Below are positions 18,834 through 29,400 of a stretch of 64,000 nucleotides of DNA, in pieces. Both the position numbers and the translations under genes were made by a program. Below the pieces are notes generated by a model. The model did no database searches. It worked only from the letters and a program-made list of their open reading frames with translations, and had not been told where the DNA came from. Location of the stretch: assembly GCF_014194975.1 (NCBI RefSeq), contig NZ_JACIAY010000013.1, positions 36,917 to 100,916 on the forward strand, read 5' to 3'. The stretch's first letter is position 1; each line of letters begins with the position of its first letter. The stretch is from Sphingomonas sp. BK580 (lineage in GTDB: Bacteria > Pseudomonadota > Alphaproteobacteria > Sphingomonadales > Sphingomonadaceae).

Positions 18834-19967
18834 CTACCGGCGTACTGCCTCGAATGCTGCTTCGACGTTCGCGGTCCACCGCACGAGCTCGACGTCGGCG
18901 GTTTGCCTGTGCCTCGTACCGGAGTTCGTCGCGAGATAGAACTGGCCGGCTCCGATGGGCTGTAAACCAACATCGGCCTTCTGCATCCACCCCCTGATAC
19001 CGGTCTTCATATCCCTCATGCCTTCGTCGGCGAGCGCGATCAGCTTGCCTTGCGCCCAGCCCGAAGCTCGTGGATGTGGCACTCCAACCAGATCGCCAAG
19101 CTTCGGCCGAGCGCGCCCGTCAATCGCGAAGAGGAGATAATTGGGGAACTCGGGCTTTGATCCTTGATAGACGCCCATGAACCAACGACGCGAGGTGTCA
19201 TCGTACGCAAGGTTTTGAACACCGTACCGAGTGTTGCCGGTGCGAACGAAGTACTTGCCTGCTATTGTTGCAGGCCCTCGATGGTGAGGCGCTCCTTCGA
19301 TGAGCGGTCTGGCATATCGTTGCCAGTCGCTGATGTCGTACTGCAGCAGCACCTGGTGATCGTTGTCCGAACGCGCGGTGTTGCCGTAGATCCCATAGGC
19401 GACGGTGAGGTAGCGCTTGCTGCCGGTGCGGCCGAAGGCCGGACCGAACGCGACGCCGTCGATCCCCGAGCAGCCGTAGCGGTGATCGAGCGACGTCGAG
19501 TCATCTCGAACCTCGCCGTCGCCGTCGAGATCAGCGCCATAGTCGGCCGCGACCTCGGGCAGGTAGACGGTGCGGAAGAGGTCGGTGTCGCCGGCCTCCA
19601 TTCCGACGCGATCGATCCTGCCGACGTCGATGATGGCGACGTAGAAGCTTGCCTCCTTCTTATACTCAAGCGATCCATAGACCTTGCCGTCGGCTGGATC
19701 GAAGTCGAGGTCGCCAAGATGACCGTGCCAGCCCACCAACGTCCCGACGAGATTGCCCTTAAAGTCATATCTCGCGAGCAGGTTCGTGAACGAATAGTAG
19801 ATGTAGCCTCCCCGTAGGTCGATCGCGATGCCCTGCACGTGGCCGGAGTCCCATGTGCCTCCGTTCTGATGCAGGGGTGGCGGAACGCTGTGGGCGAGTC
19901 TGGTTGGCTGCGCAGAGGCAGAGCTCGTAAGGGAGAGCAGGACCAGCAGGGTGAAGCGCCTGATCAT
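18834..19967 (-). CDS. Secreted propeller-like protein, function unknown
   Basis: From the ATG at 19967 the product has a clean signal peptide (MIRRFTLLVLLSLTSSASAQ) after GAGG; an ATG at 20006 overlapping the PhoD stop (ATGA) is an alternative. The mature protein of about 355 residues shows repeated beta-strand blocks (GIAIDLRGGYIYYSF, GDLDFDPADGKVYGSL) like a beta-propeller. It also has an acidic loop DGDGEVRDD that may bind calcium. It is the last gene after a TonB receptor and a PhoD phosphatase, so a role in extracytoplasmic organophosphate use is possible. No named family recognised. Confidence 0.65.
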   Translation of the reverse strand: MIRRFTLLVLLSLTSSASAQPTRLAHSVPPPLHQNGGTWDSGHVQGIAIDLRGGYIYYSFTNLLARYDFKGNLVGTLVGWHGHLGDLDFDPADGKVYGSLEYKKEASFYVAIIDVGRIDRVGMEAGDTDLFRTVYLPEVAADYGADLDGDGEVRDDSTSLDHRYGCSGIDGVAFGPAFGRTGSKRYLTVAYGIYGNTARSDNDHQVLLQYDISDWQRYARPLIEGAPHHRGPATIAGKYFVRTGNTRYGVQNLAYDDTSRRWFMGVYQGSKPEFPNYLLFAIDGRARPKLGDLVGVPHPRASGWAQGKLIALADEGMRDMKTGIRGWMQKADVGLQPIGAGQFYLATNSGTRHRQTADVELVRWTANVEAAFEAVRR

Positions 19968-20002
19968 CCCACCTCGGCTCCGGTCGATATCTTGTGACAC
20001 GG

Positions 20003-21616
20003 TCATGCGTCGAAGCGATGCCGGCCTCGACGCACGGTCATGCGATGCGTCCCCGCAAGCGCCGTCGACCGAGTTCTCACCTCGCGCATGAACCGCCACT
20101 CGCCAGACACCTGTTCCGGCCTGACTTCGACCATCATATAGCCGCGCTGGCTGGTGTCGGCCCATTGCAGCTCCTCGTTGGCCGCGACAAACCCGCGAGC
20201 GACAACCTTCGGATCCGCCGCGCAGCTGCCCTCCATGCCCCCGGAGGTGACGCTGTGGCCGGCGAACTCGACGCCCGCAGGGCGACCATCCTCGCTCAAG
20301 GCGTACGCCCAGGCGTTATGGCTATCGCCGGAGAGCATCACCAAGTCCGCCTCCGCGCGCTGCGCCGCCCCGAGCAGTCGACTGCGAGCTGCGGGATAGC
20401 CGTCCCACCGGTCCATCCACATCGGCACGCCGAGCGCCGCCGCCCGAACGTCGTTGCGAAAACTAGCGACCTTCTTATCGGTGAGATCCGGTCGCAGCCA
20501 GCTGACTGCGTCAGGCGGCATGATCGTCCGTCCCAGGATTGTTCCCATGCCGACAAGCTGCCAGTTGGTCTCGCGAGCGTTGACCTTGAAGGAGTGCGCC
20601 AGCCAGCTCTCCTGCGCAGAGCCTAGCATGGTCGCCGACGGATCCTGCCATACACCGTCGCGGAACGCCTTCAACGCGACATCCGGATCCGCTGCCTTGA
20701 ACGTCGCCTCGATGTTCGCCTGACGGGTGCGAGCGAGCAAACGAGACTCCGTCCGGTAGAGGGTTGCCAGCGACCCAATCGCGTAGGCTTTCCATGGCTC
20801 GTCCGAGACGGGCATCCATTCGCGGTAGACCTGCATGGCGGCGGCCCTGCGTATGTTCCAGTCGCCTTCGCTGCTCTGGTGGTTCTGCGCCCCGCCCTCC
20901 CAGCTGTCGTTGGCGGATTCGTGATCGTCCCAGAAGGCCACCATCGGCGCGTTTTTATGCAGCTGCTGCAGATCCGGATCCGTACGATAGCAGGCGTAGC
21001 GCAGTCGATAGTCCGCGATCGCGAGCATCTCGTGCTCGGGCTCGAGCACGCGCCCCTCGAGCAGCCCGTGATCGGCGCCATACTCGTAGAGGTAGTCGCC
21101 TACGTGCATCCAGAGATCGAGGTCGCGGTCTGCAGCAGCATGGCCGTAGGCGTTGAACCAACCGACTGGCAGGTTGGAGCACGAGAACACGCCCAGCCTG
21201 AAGCGCCTGACGCTGCCGACCGGCAGCGTCTTCGTCCTGCCGACCGGCGACTTGCTGCCGTCAGGTCCGACGAAGCGGTACCAGTAGACCGTGCCGGGGC
21301 TCAGGCCATCCACGGTGAGCTTCGCCGTCCAGTCGCGATACGAGCCGGTCCGTACGCTGCCACCCGCGATGACCCTGGTGAAGTCGGGGTCGAGCGACAG
21401 CTCGGCGTCCAGGCGCACTACGGCGTCACGGCTCATCGGCACATACCGGGTCCAAAGCAGCATCGTATCGGACCCAGGCTCACCGCTCGCTACCGAGTGG
21501 GTAAACCCCGACGCCTTCAGGAGACCTTGGGCGAGCGCACGGCCACTCCCCAGAGATAACGCGCTAAGCCCGAATGCACCACCTATAACGAGGCTGCGAC
21601 GATCGATGGAAAGCAT
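20003..21616 (-). CDS. phoD: PhoD-type alkaline phosphatase/phosphodiesterase
   Basis: A 537-residue protein with a Tat-like signal (DRRSLVIGG followed by a hydrophobic stretch and ALAQ) and a fibronectin-like N-terminal domain (FTHSVASGEPGSDTMLLWTRY). The metallophosphoesterase core shows FSCSN, HVGDYLYEYG, WDDHESANDSWEGG and LSGDSHNAWAY. PhoD enzymes are exported phosphomonoesterases/phosphodiesterases that depend on Fe and Ca. It starts 35 bases after the TonB receptor gene, in the same direction, so receptor and phosphatase are probably one phosphate-acquisition unit. No Pho box was identified. Confidence 0.88.
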   Translation of the reverse strand: MLSIDRRSLVIGGAFGLSALSLGSGRALAQGLLKASGFTHSVASGEPGSDTMLLWTRYVPMSRDAVVRLDAELSLDPDFTRVIAGGSVRTGSYRDWTAKLTVDGLSPGTVYWYRFVGPDGSKSPVGRTKTLPVGSVRRFRLGVFSCSNLPVGWFNAYGHAAADRDLDLWMHVGDYLYEYGADHGLLEGRVLEPEHEMLAIADYRLRYACYRTDPDLQQLHKNAPMVAFWDDHESANDSWEGGAQNHQSSEGDWNIRRAAAMQVYREWMPVSDEPWKAYAIGSLATLYRTESRLLARTRQANIEATFKAADPDVALKAFRDGVWQDPSATMLGSAQESWLAHSFKVNARETNWQLVGMGTILGRTIMPPDAVSWLRPDLTDKKVASFRNDVRAAALGVPMWMDRWDGYPAARSRLLGAAQRAEADLVMLSGDSHNAWAYALSEDGRPAGVEFAGHSVTSGGMEGSCAADPKVVARGFVAANEELQWADTSQRGYMMVEVRPEQVSGEWRFMREVRTRSTALAGTHRMTVRRGRHRFDA

Positions 21617-21651
21617 GGAACTCCCCTATGCTGAAGCCGGAGACAGAAGCA

Positions 21652-24600
21652 TCAGAAGACCGCTCGAATGCTGGCGTTCCAGAGTGAGCCGTAGATGCTG
21701 TATTGCTGCACGCGGCTCTTCACGTTCGAGTAGATCACGTCAGGCGCGTTGAAGATGTTTCGACCTGCAACGACGAAATCGACGCCTGGGCGTATCCTGT
21801 AGCTTGCGCTTACGTTCCAGAGAGTCCGGTCGGCGTGGTAGAGAACACCGTTGTTCGCTGTTGTCGGCGTGTTGCTCAGCGCGCTCGTGCGATAGGTCGA
21901 CTGGTAGTTGCCGGTCAGCTGAATGTCTGCCGGCCCATAGCTGTACCGTATGCCCCAATTCGCCGAGTCCTTCGGAAGGTTGACGCGGACGCTGTCGGGA
22001 TCGACGCGGGTGTAAGACGCGCGCAGCCCCAGGCCCTTCAGCAAGCCTGGCAGGAACGTCAGCTGCTGATCGTACTCCGCGGTGAGGCCCTTGTTGGTGC
22101 TTACGCCGGGCATGTTCTGCGTGCTGCGGAAGATGTAGCCGGCATATTCGTCGGGATCGTAGCCGACCGCGGACGCGTCGACCGTCACTCCGGTCACCTG
22201 CATGTCCTTCACGTCGAGTTTGAAGCCGGACAGGGCGATGATGCCCGAGGGCTCGAGGTAGTATTGCACGCTGGCGAAGTACTTGACTGAGTGCTCAGGC
22301 TTCAGCAGCGGATTGGGCACCGATACGATCTGGGTGTCGTCGTTGACCGACACCACGCGGCCCAGGTTCCCGTAGTCGGGACGCAGAAGCGACTGACTGA
22401 AAGCGAACTGCGCGACGAGGCGCTTCGAGAAGTCGTATTTGACGCCGCCGCTGAGGAACCAGTCGTCGTAGCTGCCGCGGCGGGTCGAATAGGTGCCGCC
22501 GTTGTACTGATAGAGAAGGCCCGCCGGCGTGCTGATCGACAGCCCGGCGGCGGCGACCTCCTGCGCCGTGCGGACGTCCGCAACCTTGGCCCCGGTGTCG
22601 GTCTGCTCATACCTCAGGCCGATATCGAACTTGGCCGCTCCCACGCGGGTCTGAGCCTCTATGTAGGCCGACTTGATCTGCTCTCGTATCCGCTTGTCGT
22701 TGTCGAGCCTGCGCTTAAGGTTGCCCACCTCGTCGGCGACGAAGTACTCGGGATGATCGCGGTAGATCGCGTACATCCTCGAGTTGTTGTCGGCTCGCCA
22801 ACGCTGCTCGTTCAGGTTGCCCGCGTCGAACCCGATGATTTCGAACTGGTAGTTCTGCGTGGCGGGGATGACGGCCTCGGGCGCCTTCTGCGTCAGGTCG
22901 CCGGTCGGCCCGACGTACTGGAATTGCTGATAGGAGCCCTCGTTCGTCCGCCAGTCGTTCTTGCGGATGCCAGCGCCCGCGAGGAGCGTGACCTCGGCCG
23001 TGTCCACCGCCAGGATGCGCTTCACGTCGAGGAAGCCGCCGTACATCTTGTCACGGGCGTCGGACTCGGCTGACCGCACATTGTTGCCGATGTCGTCGTC
23101 ACGGTTGTAGCTTGCCGGATCGCTCCAGGGCCTGCCGGCGGTCTGCGCGAGCGTCCAGGCCTGCGACTCCGTGGAGTCGCGATCGAGCGTGAAGCCGATC
23201 CGAGTGAGCCAGCTGTCGTCGCGCTGAAAGAAGCCCTTGCTGTTGTCGCGGAAGTGGAACGCAGAGGTCGAGTAGCTGCCTCGGAGCACCGCCTCCCACT
23301 CGTCCCCACGGTATTCGAGCTTCGGCGCGATCAACGTGGCTGGCGTGCCTGCAAAACGGTGGGAATATTGCGTCGACAATCGGGTGTTGGTCCCGTTCGG
23401 ATTGACCACGATGTGAGTGGGCGTGGAGTCCGCGGTGGTCTGTGACACGGCCGTCGTGCCGAAGATCAGGTAGGTGTACTGGTTGAAATATTCGACGCCG
23501 TACTTAGAGTAGGTGCCGCGGAGTGAAACCGCGAGATCATCTGTGATCTTGTAGTCCACCGCCAAGTTGATCGCGTCGCGGGTGGTGGTCTTCGGACCGG
23601 GCCGGTACATCAGCTGGTAAGGGATAATACGACCGCTCGCGAGATAGGACCAATCGACCTGCTCGCGATCCTGCTGCACATAGTTCGCATAGTGGCTGGC
23701 GTTGACGGCGAGCCCGAGCCGCCCCTCGAGAAAAACGTCTGCGTAGCTGAGCTGCACCGAAGGGTAGATCGTGCGGCGGGTGCGGTCGTCCGGGAAGAAC
23801 CTACGTGAGAAGCCTGAGTCGGAGGTGCCGACGGCGCCCACCTGGAGCGAAACGCGTCGGCGCTTGCGTTCGAAAGCGTATTTGCTGCGGAGGTTTATGT
23901 TGCCGCCCGGAGAGTCGGCATCCATGCTTGCGGTCAGCGTGTTGTTCAGCTCGATGGTGTCGATGCCTGTGATCGACATCTGCTCGAACGAGTTCTGGCG
24001 CCCGCTGTTGTTGTTGGACGTTGCGGTGGCCAGGCGAGATCCATCGACCGTGAAGGTGGAGTACTTCGGATCGAGTCCTCCGATGCGGACCGCGGTGGCA
24101 TCGACCTCGGTATAGTCGAGCGAAATGCCGGGCATGCTTTTCAGAAACTCACCCACGTCCCCCATGGTCTGGAAGCCGTAATTGTCGGCGGAGACGACGG
24201 TCTTAGCGTTGATCGCGGCTCGGCGGTCCATGATCGCAGCTGCCTGGCCACCGCGGCGGGCGGTCACGACGATTGCCTGCGCATCGTCGGCGTCGGACAC
24301 GGCGAACGATGGTGCGGTGAGCGTAAAGTCCTGAGCCGCCGCGCCGCCCGGTGCGACGTGGACGGCCGCTCGCGCCTCCTGCAGCCCGGTATAACTCACG
24401 ACGACTTCGACATCGCCAGCAGGCACGCCTGCTATGCGGAAACGGCCGTCGTCGTCTGAACGGGCGATCAACGAAGTGCCGGCTACACGGACATCCGCGT
24501 TGCGAACGTACTCGCCTGTGACGGCATTGAGGATGCGGCCTTCGATCACGGCTTTGGTGCTCGCCTCCCCCCCTGACGCTGGATCAACCGCGACGCCGAC

Positions 24601-24744
24601 CATGCTCGGCCCAGAACCAGCGCTAGGATGTGGCTCGGCGGCAGCACCGATCAGCGGAACCTGCGCAGCCGCGTCTGCGCCCCAACCAACCGCCGCGGCC
24701 GCCGTGCATGTGCACGCCGCGACGCGAATGGCGCCCTTGATCAT
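21652..24744 (-). CDS. TonB-dependent receptor with carboxypeptidase-like N-terminal domain
   Basis: A 1030-residue receptor with a signal peptide (ending near DAAAQ) and a CarboxypepD-reg-like domain (about 65-140, IEGRILNAVTGEYVRNADVRV). It also has a TonB-box-like AIVVTARR, a plug with PGISLDYTEVDATAVRIGG, and a long barrel ending in RAVF. This architecture is common in sphingomonads for receptors taking complex organic substrates. It heads a leftward unit with phoD and the propeller protein, which suggests phosphate esters or their products as ligand. That is inference. Confidence 0.88.
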   Translation of the reverse strand: MIKGAIRVAACTCTAAAAVGWGADAAAQVPLIGAAAEPHPSAGSGPSMVGVAVDPASGGEASTKAVIEGRILNAVTGEYVRNADVRVAGTSLIARSDDDGRFRIAGVPAGDVEVVVSYTGLQEARAAVHVAPGGAAAQDFTLTAPSFAVSDADDAQAIVVTARRGGQAAAIMDRRAAINAKTVVSADNYGFQTMGDVGEFLKSMPGISLDYTEVDATAVRIGGLDPKYSTFTVDGSRLATATSNNNSGRQNSFEQMSITGIDTIELNNTLTASMDADSPGGNINLRSKYAFERKRRRVSLQVGAVGTSDSGFSRRFFPDDRTRRTIYPSVQLSYADVFLEGRLGLAVNASHYANYVQQDREQVDWSYLASGRIIPYQLMYRPGPKTTTRDAINLAVDYKITDDLAVSLRGTYSKYGVEYFNQYTYLIFGTTAVSQTTADSTPTHIVVNPNGTNTRLSTQYSHRFAGTPATLIAPKLEYRGDEWEAVLRGSYSTSAFHFRDNSKGFFQRDDSWLTRIGFTLDRDSTESQAWTLAQTAGRPWSDPASYNRDDDIGNNVRSAESDARDKMYGGFLDVKRILAVDTAEVTLLAGAGIRKNDWRTNEGSYQQFQYVGPTGDLTQKAPEAVIPATQNYQFEIIGFDAGNLNEQRWRADNNSRMYAIYRDHPEYFVADEVGNLKRRLDNDKRIREQIKSAYIEAQTRVGAAKFDIGLRYEQTDTGAKVADVRTAQEVAAAGLSISTPAGLLYQYNGGTYSTRRGSYDDWFLSGGVKYDFSKRLVAQFAFSQSLLRPDYGNLGRVVSVNDDTQIVSVPNPLLKPEHSVKYFASVQYYLEPSGIIALSGFKLDVKDMQVTGVTVDASAVGYDPDEYAGYIFRSTQNMPGVSTNKGLTAEYDQQLTFLPGLLKGLGLRASYTRVDPDSVRVNLPKDSANWGIRYSYGPADIQLTGNYQSTYRTSALSNTPTTANNGVLYHADRTLWNVSASYRIRPGVDFVVAGRNIFNAPDVIYSNVKSRVQQYSIYGSLWNASIRAVF

Positions 24745-24865
24745 GTTCCATCCCCCGATTTGCCGCCCGAGTGGGCGTTGCGGCTCGGCTAGGGAAGGAA
24801 TGCTGCCGTATGGCTACGGTCCGATTACGGATCGGTGACACTGGAGCGGAGCGAGCGCTTGCACG

Positions 24866-26095
24866 TCAGTGCTCATGACTGATCGTCGATTCTGCGAGTC
24901 CGAGAGGCCTCAGGGGATTGCCGATGAGACCGCTGACCATAGCCGCCTGGATCCGCGTGGCAGGCCACAGTTTCGACATGGGGCCGACCAACCGATCTCG
25001 AATGAATGGAAGCAGAAGGCCGTCCGACTGGTAGACGGGAGTGAACAGCGCGGTGAGGAATTGATAAAGCTCTACATGCCGCTGCCGCATTCCGACGGCG
25101 AGAGCCAAGGCGGAAGGTACGTCAGGCGCCATGCGAAGGGCCATGGCGAGCGCGTAAGCGTCGAGTAGCGCCATGTTGCCGCCTTGGCCGAGCTGTGGGC
25201 TCGCGGAGTGCCAAGCGTCGCCGACGTGGATCATACCCCGCTTAGCGGGTGTCCGAAGCGTGCGGTGCGCGTAGCGCGCGAACGTAAGCTGATCTGGCGA
25301 GACGATCTCATCCAGCAGCGCCCGCATCGCTGGCCATAGGTCGACGACTTGCGCCTTCCAGGCGTCGAGGCCGGCAGCGCGCCGATCCTCGAGGCGATCG
25401 GTCCGCAAGGACCAGAAGAAGGCCGCCTGTTCCCGCGTGCCGCCCGGAAGACGGCCGAGGGGGAGCACGCCTGCCATGACGCTTGCCTGGCGGTATCTCT
25501 GTTCGAGCGCCGCCCGATCGAAACCTCCATCGTCTGGCCAGTCCAGCGTGCCCCACAATGCCCCATAGGCCAGTTCGCGACCGCACGGGGGCGCGAGCTG
25601 AGTGCGCGTGCCCAGCGCGTCGACCACTAGGTCGAATGGGCCAACGCTGCGCTCTCCCTCAATCAGGAGGCGGCGACGCCCATCGGACAAGGACTCGCTC
25701 CCGGTCACAAGGCATCCGGTCTCGATCGCGATCCCCGCGGCGACGACCCTTTCAAGCAGGATCGTGAACAGCGTCGCTCGATGGACGCCGACGCCGAAGC
25801 CGGCTTTCTTCCCGAGTGCCCGATAGCGAACGTCCAGGACGATGCGCCCGCTACTTCCCGCCTCGCCGTGCAGCCGATCTACCCGCGCCCCGAGTGCAAG
25901 CAGTGTGTCGGCAAGCCCAAGCTGCTGCAGGACGGCGAAGCCGGTCGGCTGGATCATCAGGCCCGATCCCACGGGGCGGGGAGCATCGAAGCGTTCGAAC
26001 AACGTCACCCGGTGCCCATCCCGGTGAAGCAGCAGCGCCTTGGCGAGACCGGCGGGGCCGCAGCCTGCGACCGCGATTTCAAGGGTCTTCATCAT
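24866..26095 (-). CDS. FAD-dependent aromatic-type monooxygenase
   Basis: A 409-residue flavoprotein of the p-hydroxybenzoate hydroxylase group. Seen are the dinucleotide-binding GCGPAGLAKALLLHRDGH near the N-terminus, an E at the end of strand 2 (TLFERF), and the second FAD motif IHVGDAWHSASPQLGQGG at about residues 285-302. These enzymes hydroxylate aromatic or polyketide-like substrates using NAD(P)H and oxygen. The gene stands alone with no pathway neighbours, so the substrate is unknown. Two adjacent ATGs (26095, 26092) are possible starts. Confidence 0.82.
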   Translation of the reverse strand: MMKTLEIAVAGCGPAGLAKALLLHRDGHRVTLFERFDAPRPVGSGLMIQPTGFAVLQQLGLADTLLALGARVDRLHGEAGSSGRIVLDVRYRALGKKAGFGVGVHRATLFTILLERVVAAGIAIETGCLVTGSESLSDGRRRLLIEGERSVGPFDLVVDALGTRTQLAPPCGRELAYGALWGTLDWPDDGGFDRAALEQRYRQASVMAGVLPLGRLPGGTREQAAFFWSLRTDRLEDRRAAGLDAWKAQVVDLWPAMRALLDEIVSPDQLTFARYAHRTLRTPAKRGMIHVGDAWHSASPQLGQGGNMALLDAYALAMALRMAPDVPSALALAVGMRQRHVELYQFLTALFTPVYQSDGLLLPFIRDRLVGPMSKLWPATRIQAAMVSGLIGNPLRPLGLAESTISHEH

Positions 26096-26479
26096 CGAGC
26101 TGTCGCGGCTTTTCTGTTGGTATGCCTATCCCTCGATCTGAAAGGGCGCCCGGTTCGCGATCGAAGGTGTTTCAGCGACGTTGTCACTTGGAACGTTCGA
26201 CATCGAGGCGTGGGGCGCCCTACGGACTACAGCCTCGCTTTGACCTCGCGCTCTGGACTTGGTCACTTGTTTTTCGAGGTGCGAGCACCCTGGTCGACCG
26301 GCGGCCGACCAGGAGGCTGCCAAGGCACTCCACCTGATGCTTCTGCATGATCGCTCCAGCCAGGCCGTGCCGCCTGACGTCGAAACAACGGCGAGCGGAC
26401 GGCAGGCGATTATGCACCGTAATCGCTCCTAGACATCAAGAGAAACCGAAGACTGCCTTGATGCCTAAGAGCCAGAGCG
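26096..26479. other. Intergenic stretch, no gene recognised
   Basis: This 384-bp gap lies upstream of the monooxygenase and downstream of a TonB receptor gene. Short frames on both strands are shadows without family features. The monooxygenase promoter should lie here. Confidence 0.35.
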
Positions 26480-29400
26480 TCAGAAGTTGAAGCTCGCACC
26501 CGCGCTGAAGTTGCGGCCGACCAGCCCGGCATAGTGCCAGCTGCTGAGATAGTTCGGGTTGCTGGTATACGCTGCCGAAGCGAGCGGCGCGTGCGCGTTG
26601 GTCAGGTTCTGGACGTTGAAGAAGAACCGGAAGGCGTCGTTCACGTGCAGGGCTACGTTGAGGTCCGTGTAGACGAACGACCGGACGAAGCAATGATCGC
26701 CAGGATCGCTGCCCGCCGCGATCGGCGCGAGCGTGTTCTTGCACGACAAGTCGATTTCGCCGTTGACGGGCGTTATGCGATCGGCCGCCACCTGCTTGAT
26801 GCGACCCACATAGTAGGTCGTCGCGGTGATCGAGAGATTGCCCGCCTCCAGCGTGTTCTGCCAGTTGCCGCGGATGCGCGGAGTCCCTCCGCCTGACGAC
26901 AGCTCGTACGGGCCGAGCGTGCCCGCGTACTTCTGGACCACGCCTTCCGGGGTCACGAGGTCGAGGCGAAGGACGCGGGTGACGTCGGCGCGGCTGATGA
27001 GGCGCACGCCCTGGGCGAGCCGGACGTTGGCGGTCGCCTGTACGTCGATCCCGGAGCTGACCTGATAGTTGGCGTTGACGTAGGGCACGTCGAACACGAG
27101 CAGGCGAGGGAGCGCATTCGGGTTCGCGGGATCGGGCGCATCGACCACGTTGCACCGGTAGCCCGGGCCGACTGCCGCCAGAGCCGCGCACCCATCCGCC
27201 GCGTTGCCCTTGCTGTAGTAGGCGTCGATGGCCGCCGCGCGCAGCGGACCGCTGACGATCAGGTTCGACTTCTTGATGTTGTAGTAGTCCGCGGTGAGAT
27301 GGAACCAGCGCGTCGGCTTCAGGATCGCGCCGGCGGTGAAGCTGCGCGAAACCTCGGGCAGGATGTCGGGATTGCCCGTCGCGCCGCTGCCGATGTTGTA
27401 GGTGCCGGTATAGGCGGGGTTGCCCGGGTGCGCGGCGACGAAGCTCGCCGGCGGGGTGAACGAGGAGAAGCCCGAGTAGCTGCTCGCGGGGTTGTACTCG
27501 GCGAAGGTGGGCGCACGGAAGCCCTGCGAGTAGGTGCTGCGCAGCGACACCGCCGACGTCGGCGTGAACTTCACCCCGACCTTCGGCGAGAAGTGGCCGT
27601 ATCCCTGCGAATAGTGATCGTAGCGGCCGGACACGTTCAGGTCGAGCTGCTCCAGGAAGGGCGCGTCGATCTCGAAGAAGCCTGCCGTCACGGTCTGGCG
27701 GCCCTGAGCCGAAGACGTGTTGAGCGCATAGTAGCTCAGATCCGCGTTCTGGTTGCGGTTCATCAGCGTCTCGCGACGGATCTGGAATCCCGCGCCGATG
27801 TTGAGATCGCCGCCGGGAAGCTCCATCAACGACTTGATGAGCGACCCGCCGATGGTTGCGACCGTCGAATACGATGGCGTGGTGCGATCGGGCGAGATCT
27901 GGTTGCGCACCGCCGCACTGTTCTGGCTGGGATCGACGAAGTTGTACGCGCCCGTGTTGATCGCGTTCAGCAGGCCTTGGATGTTGATGAAGCCGCGCTG
28001 GGTGACGCTGAAGTTGTCGCGCGCATAGACGCCGTTCAGGCGAAACTTGAAGCCGTTGCCGAGATCGCCTGAGATGCCCGCGGTGGTCCGGAACACGTCG
28101 ACGTAGCGGTCGCTGCCGGCGGGAATGTCGCCAAAGAGATAGTAGATGCGCGCGGCTCCCTGCGCCGGGGTGGCGGCGTTGGCGGCGGCATACAGATTGT
28201 TCGGGTTCAAGCGGCGGTCCGCCGCGGTGGCGCAGTTGATGCCGGCCGAGCAGACGTAGACCGGCAGCACGATGCCCGGGCTGCTCGAAGCGAGCGCTGC
28301 CGATCCGCCGAAGGGCTGCGTCTGGCGGATGCCGGACGGCGCGCCCCTGATGCCGACTTCCGAATGCGAGTAGCTGCCGCTGGCGAACGCTTCGAAGTTG
28401 TCGCTCAGGCGCACGGTGAGGCGACCGGTGGTTGAGTAGCGCTGCTGGCGCGGCTGGATGATGAAGTATTCTTCCGGAATGTTGTGGGCGCAGCCGGTAC
28501 CCTGGGCGGAGCCGCTGGTCACCGTGAACGTGCCGTATGGACAGGAGTTCGGGTTGAGCAGCTGATACTGGTTCGTCAGCGGCGCGCCGACCTGACCGGC
28601 GAGAGGGTTGTTGAGGTCGCTCTGCGTCACCCGCGTGACGACGGCCTGGGGGTTGGGCGTAGTGAGCGAGTCGTCGTTGCGGTTGCGATCGGTCAGCCCG
28701 CTCGCGCGTAGGTCGAGCGTGTTGAAGGGGTACCCGCGCGAGGCATTGGTGATGTAGCCGTCGTAGGTGTACTCGCCGTTCAGGTAGAAGTTGAAGCCCT
28801 GCTCCTTGTAGTCGCCTACGCCCGCCGTCAGCGTGGCGCGATAGTGCGCGCCGTCGGCTTGGTCCGTGGTGCCGCCCTGGACCGATCCCTGGATCCCTTG
28901 AACGTTCTTCTTGCTGATCAGATTGACCACGCCGCCGATCGCGTCGGCACCGTAGGTGGACGAGGCGCCGTCCTTCAGCACCTCAATGCGATCGACCGTG
29001 CTGAACGGGATCGAGTTCAGGTCGACGTAGGCGTTGTGGCCGTCGTCGTTGAGCGGAAAGTTGGCCGAGCGCAGCCCGTCGATAAGCACCACCGTCGAGG
29101 ACACGCCGAGGCCGCGCAGCGACACGGCGGCGCCTCCCGCCGAGAAGCCGTTGCGGAAGCCGGTCGAGATCGAGCCGGCGCTGTCTGCCGACACCGAGCG
29201 GATCGCGTCCTGCGCCGTGGTGATGTTGGCCCGCTCGAGGGTTGCGGAGCTGAGAACGGTGACCGGGGAGATGGACGTGGCGTTCGAGTCGCGGAACAGC
29301 GTGCCGGTCACGACGACCGTGGCGCCCTGCGTGGGCTCGGCCTGCGGAGCGGAAGGGGCCAGCGCCTGCGCGTTCTGCTCGGCGGCTACCGGCGCCTTGG

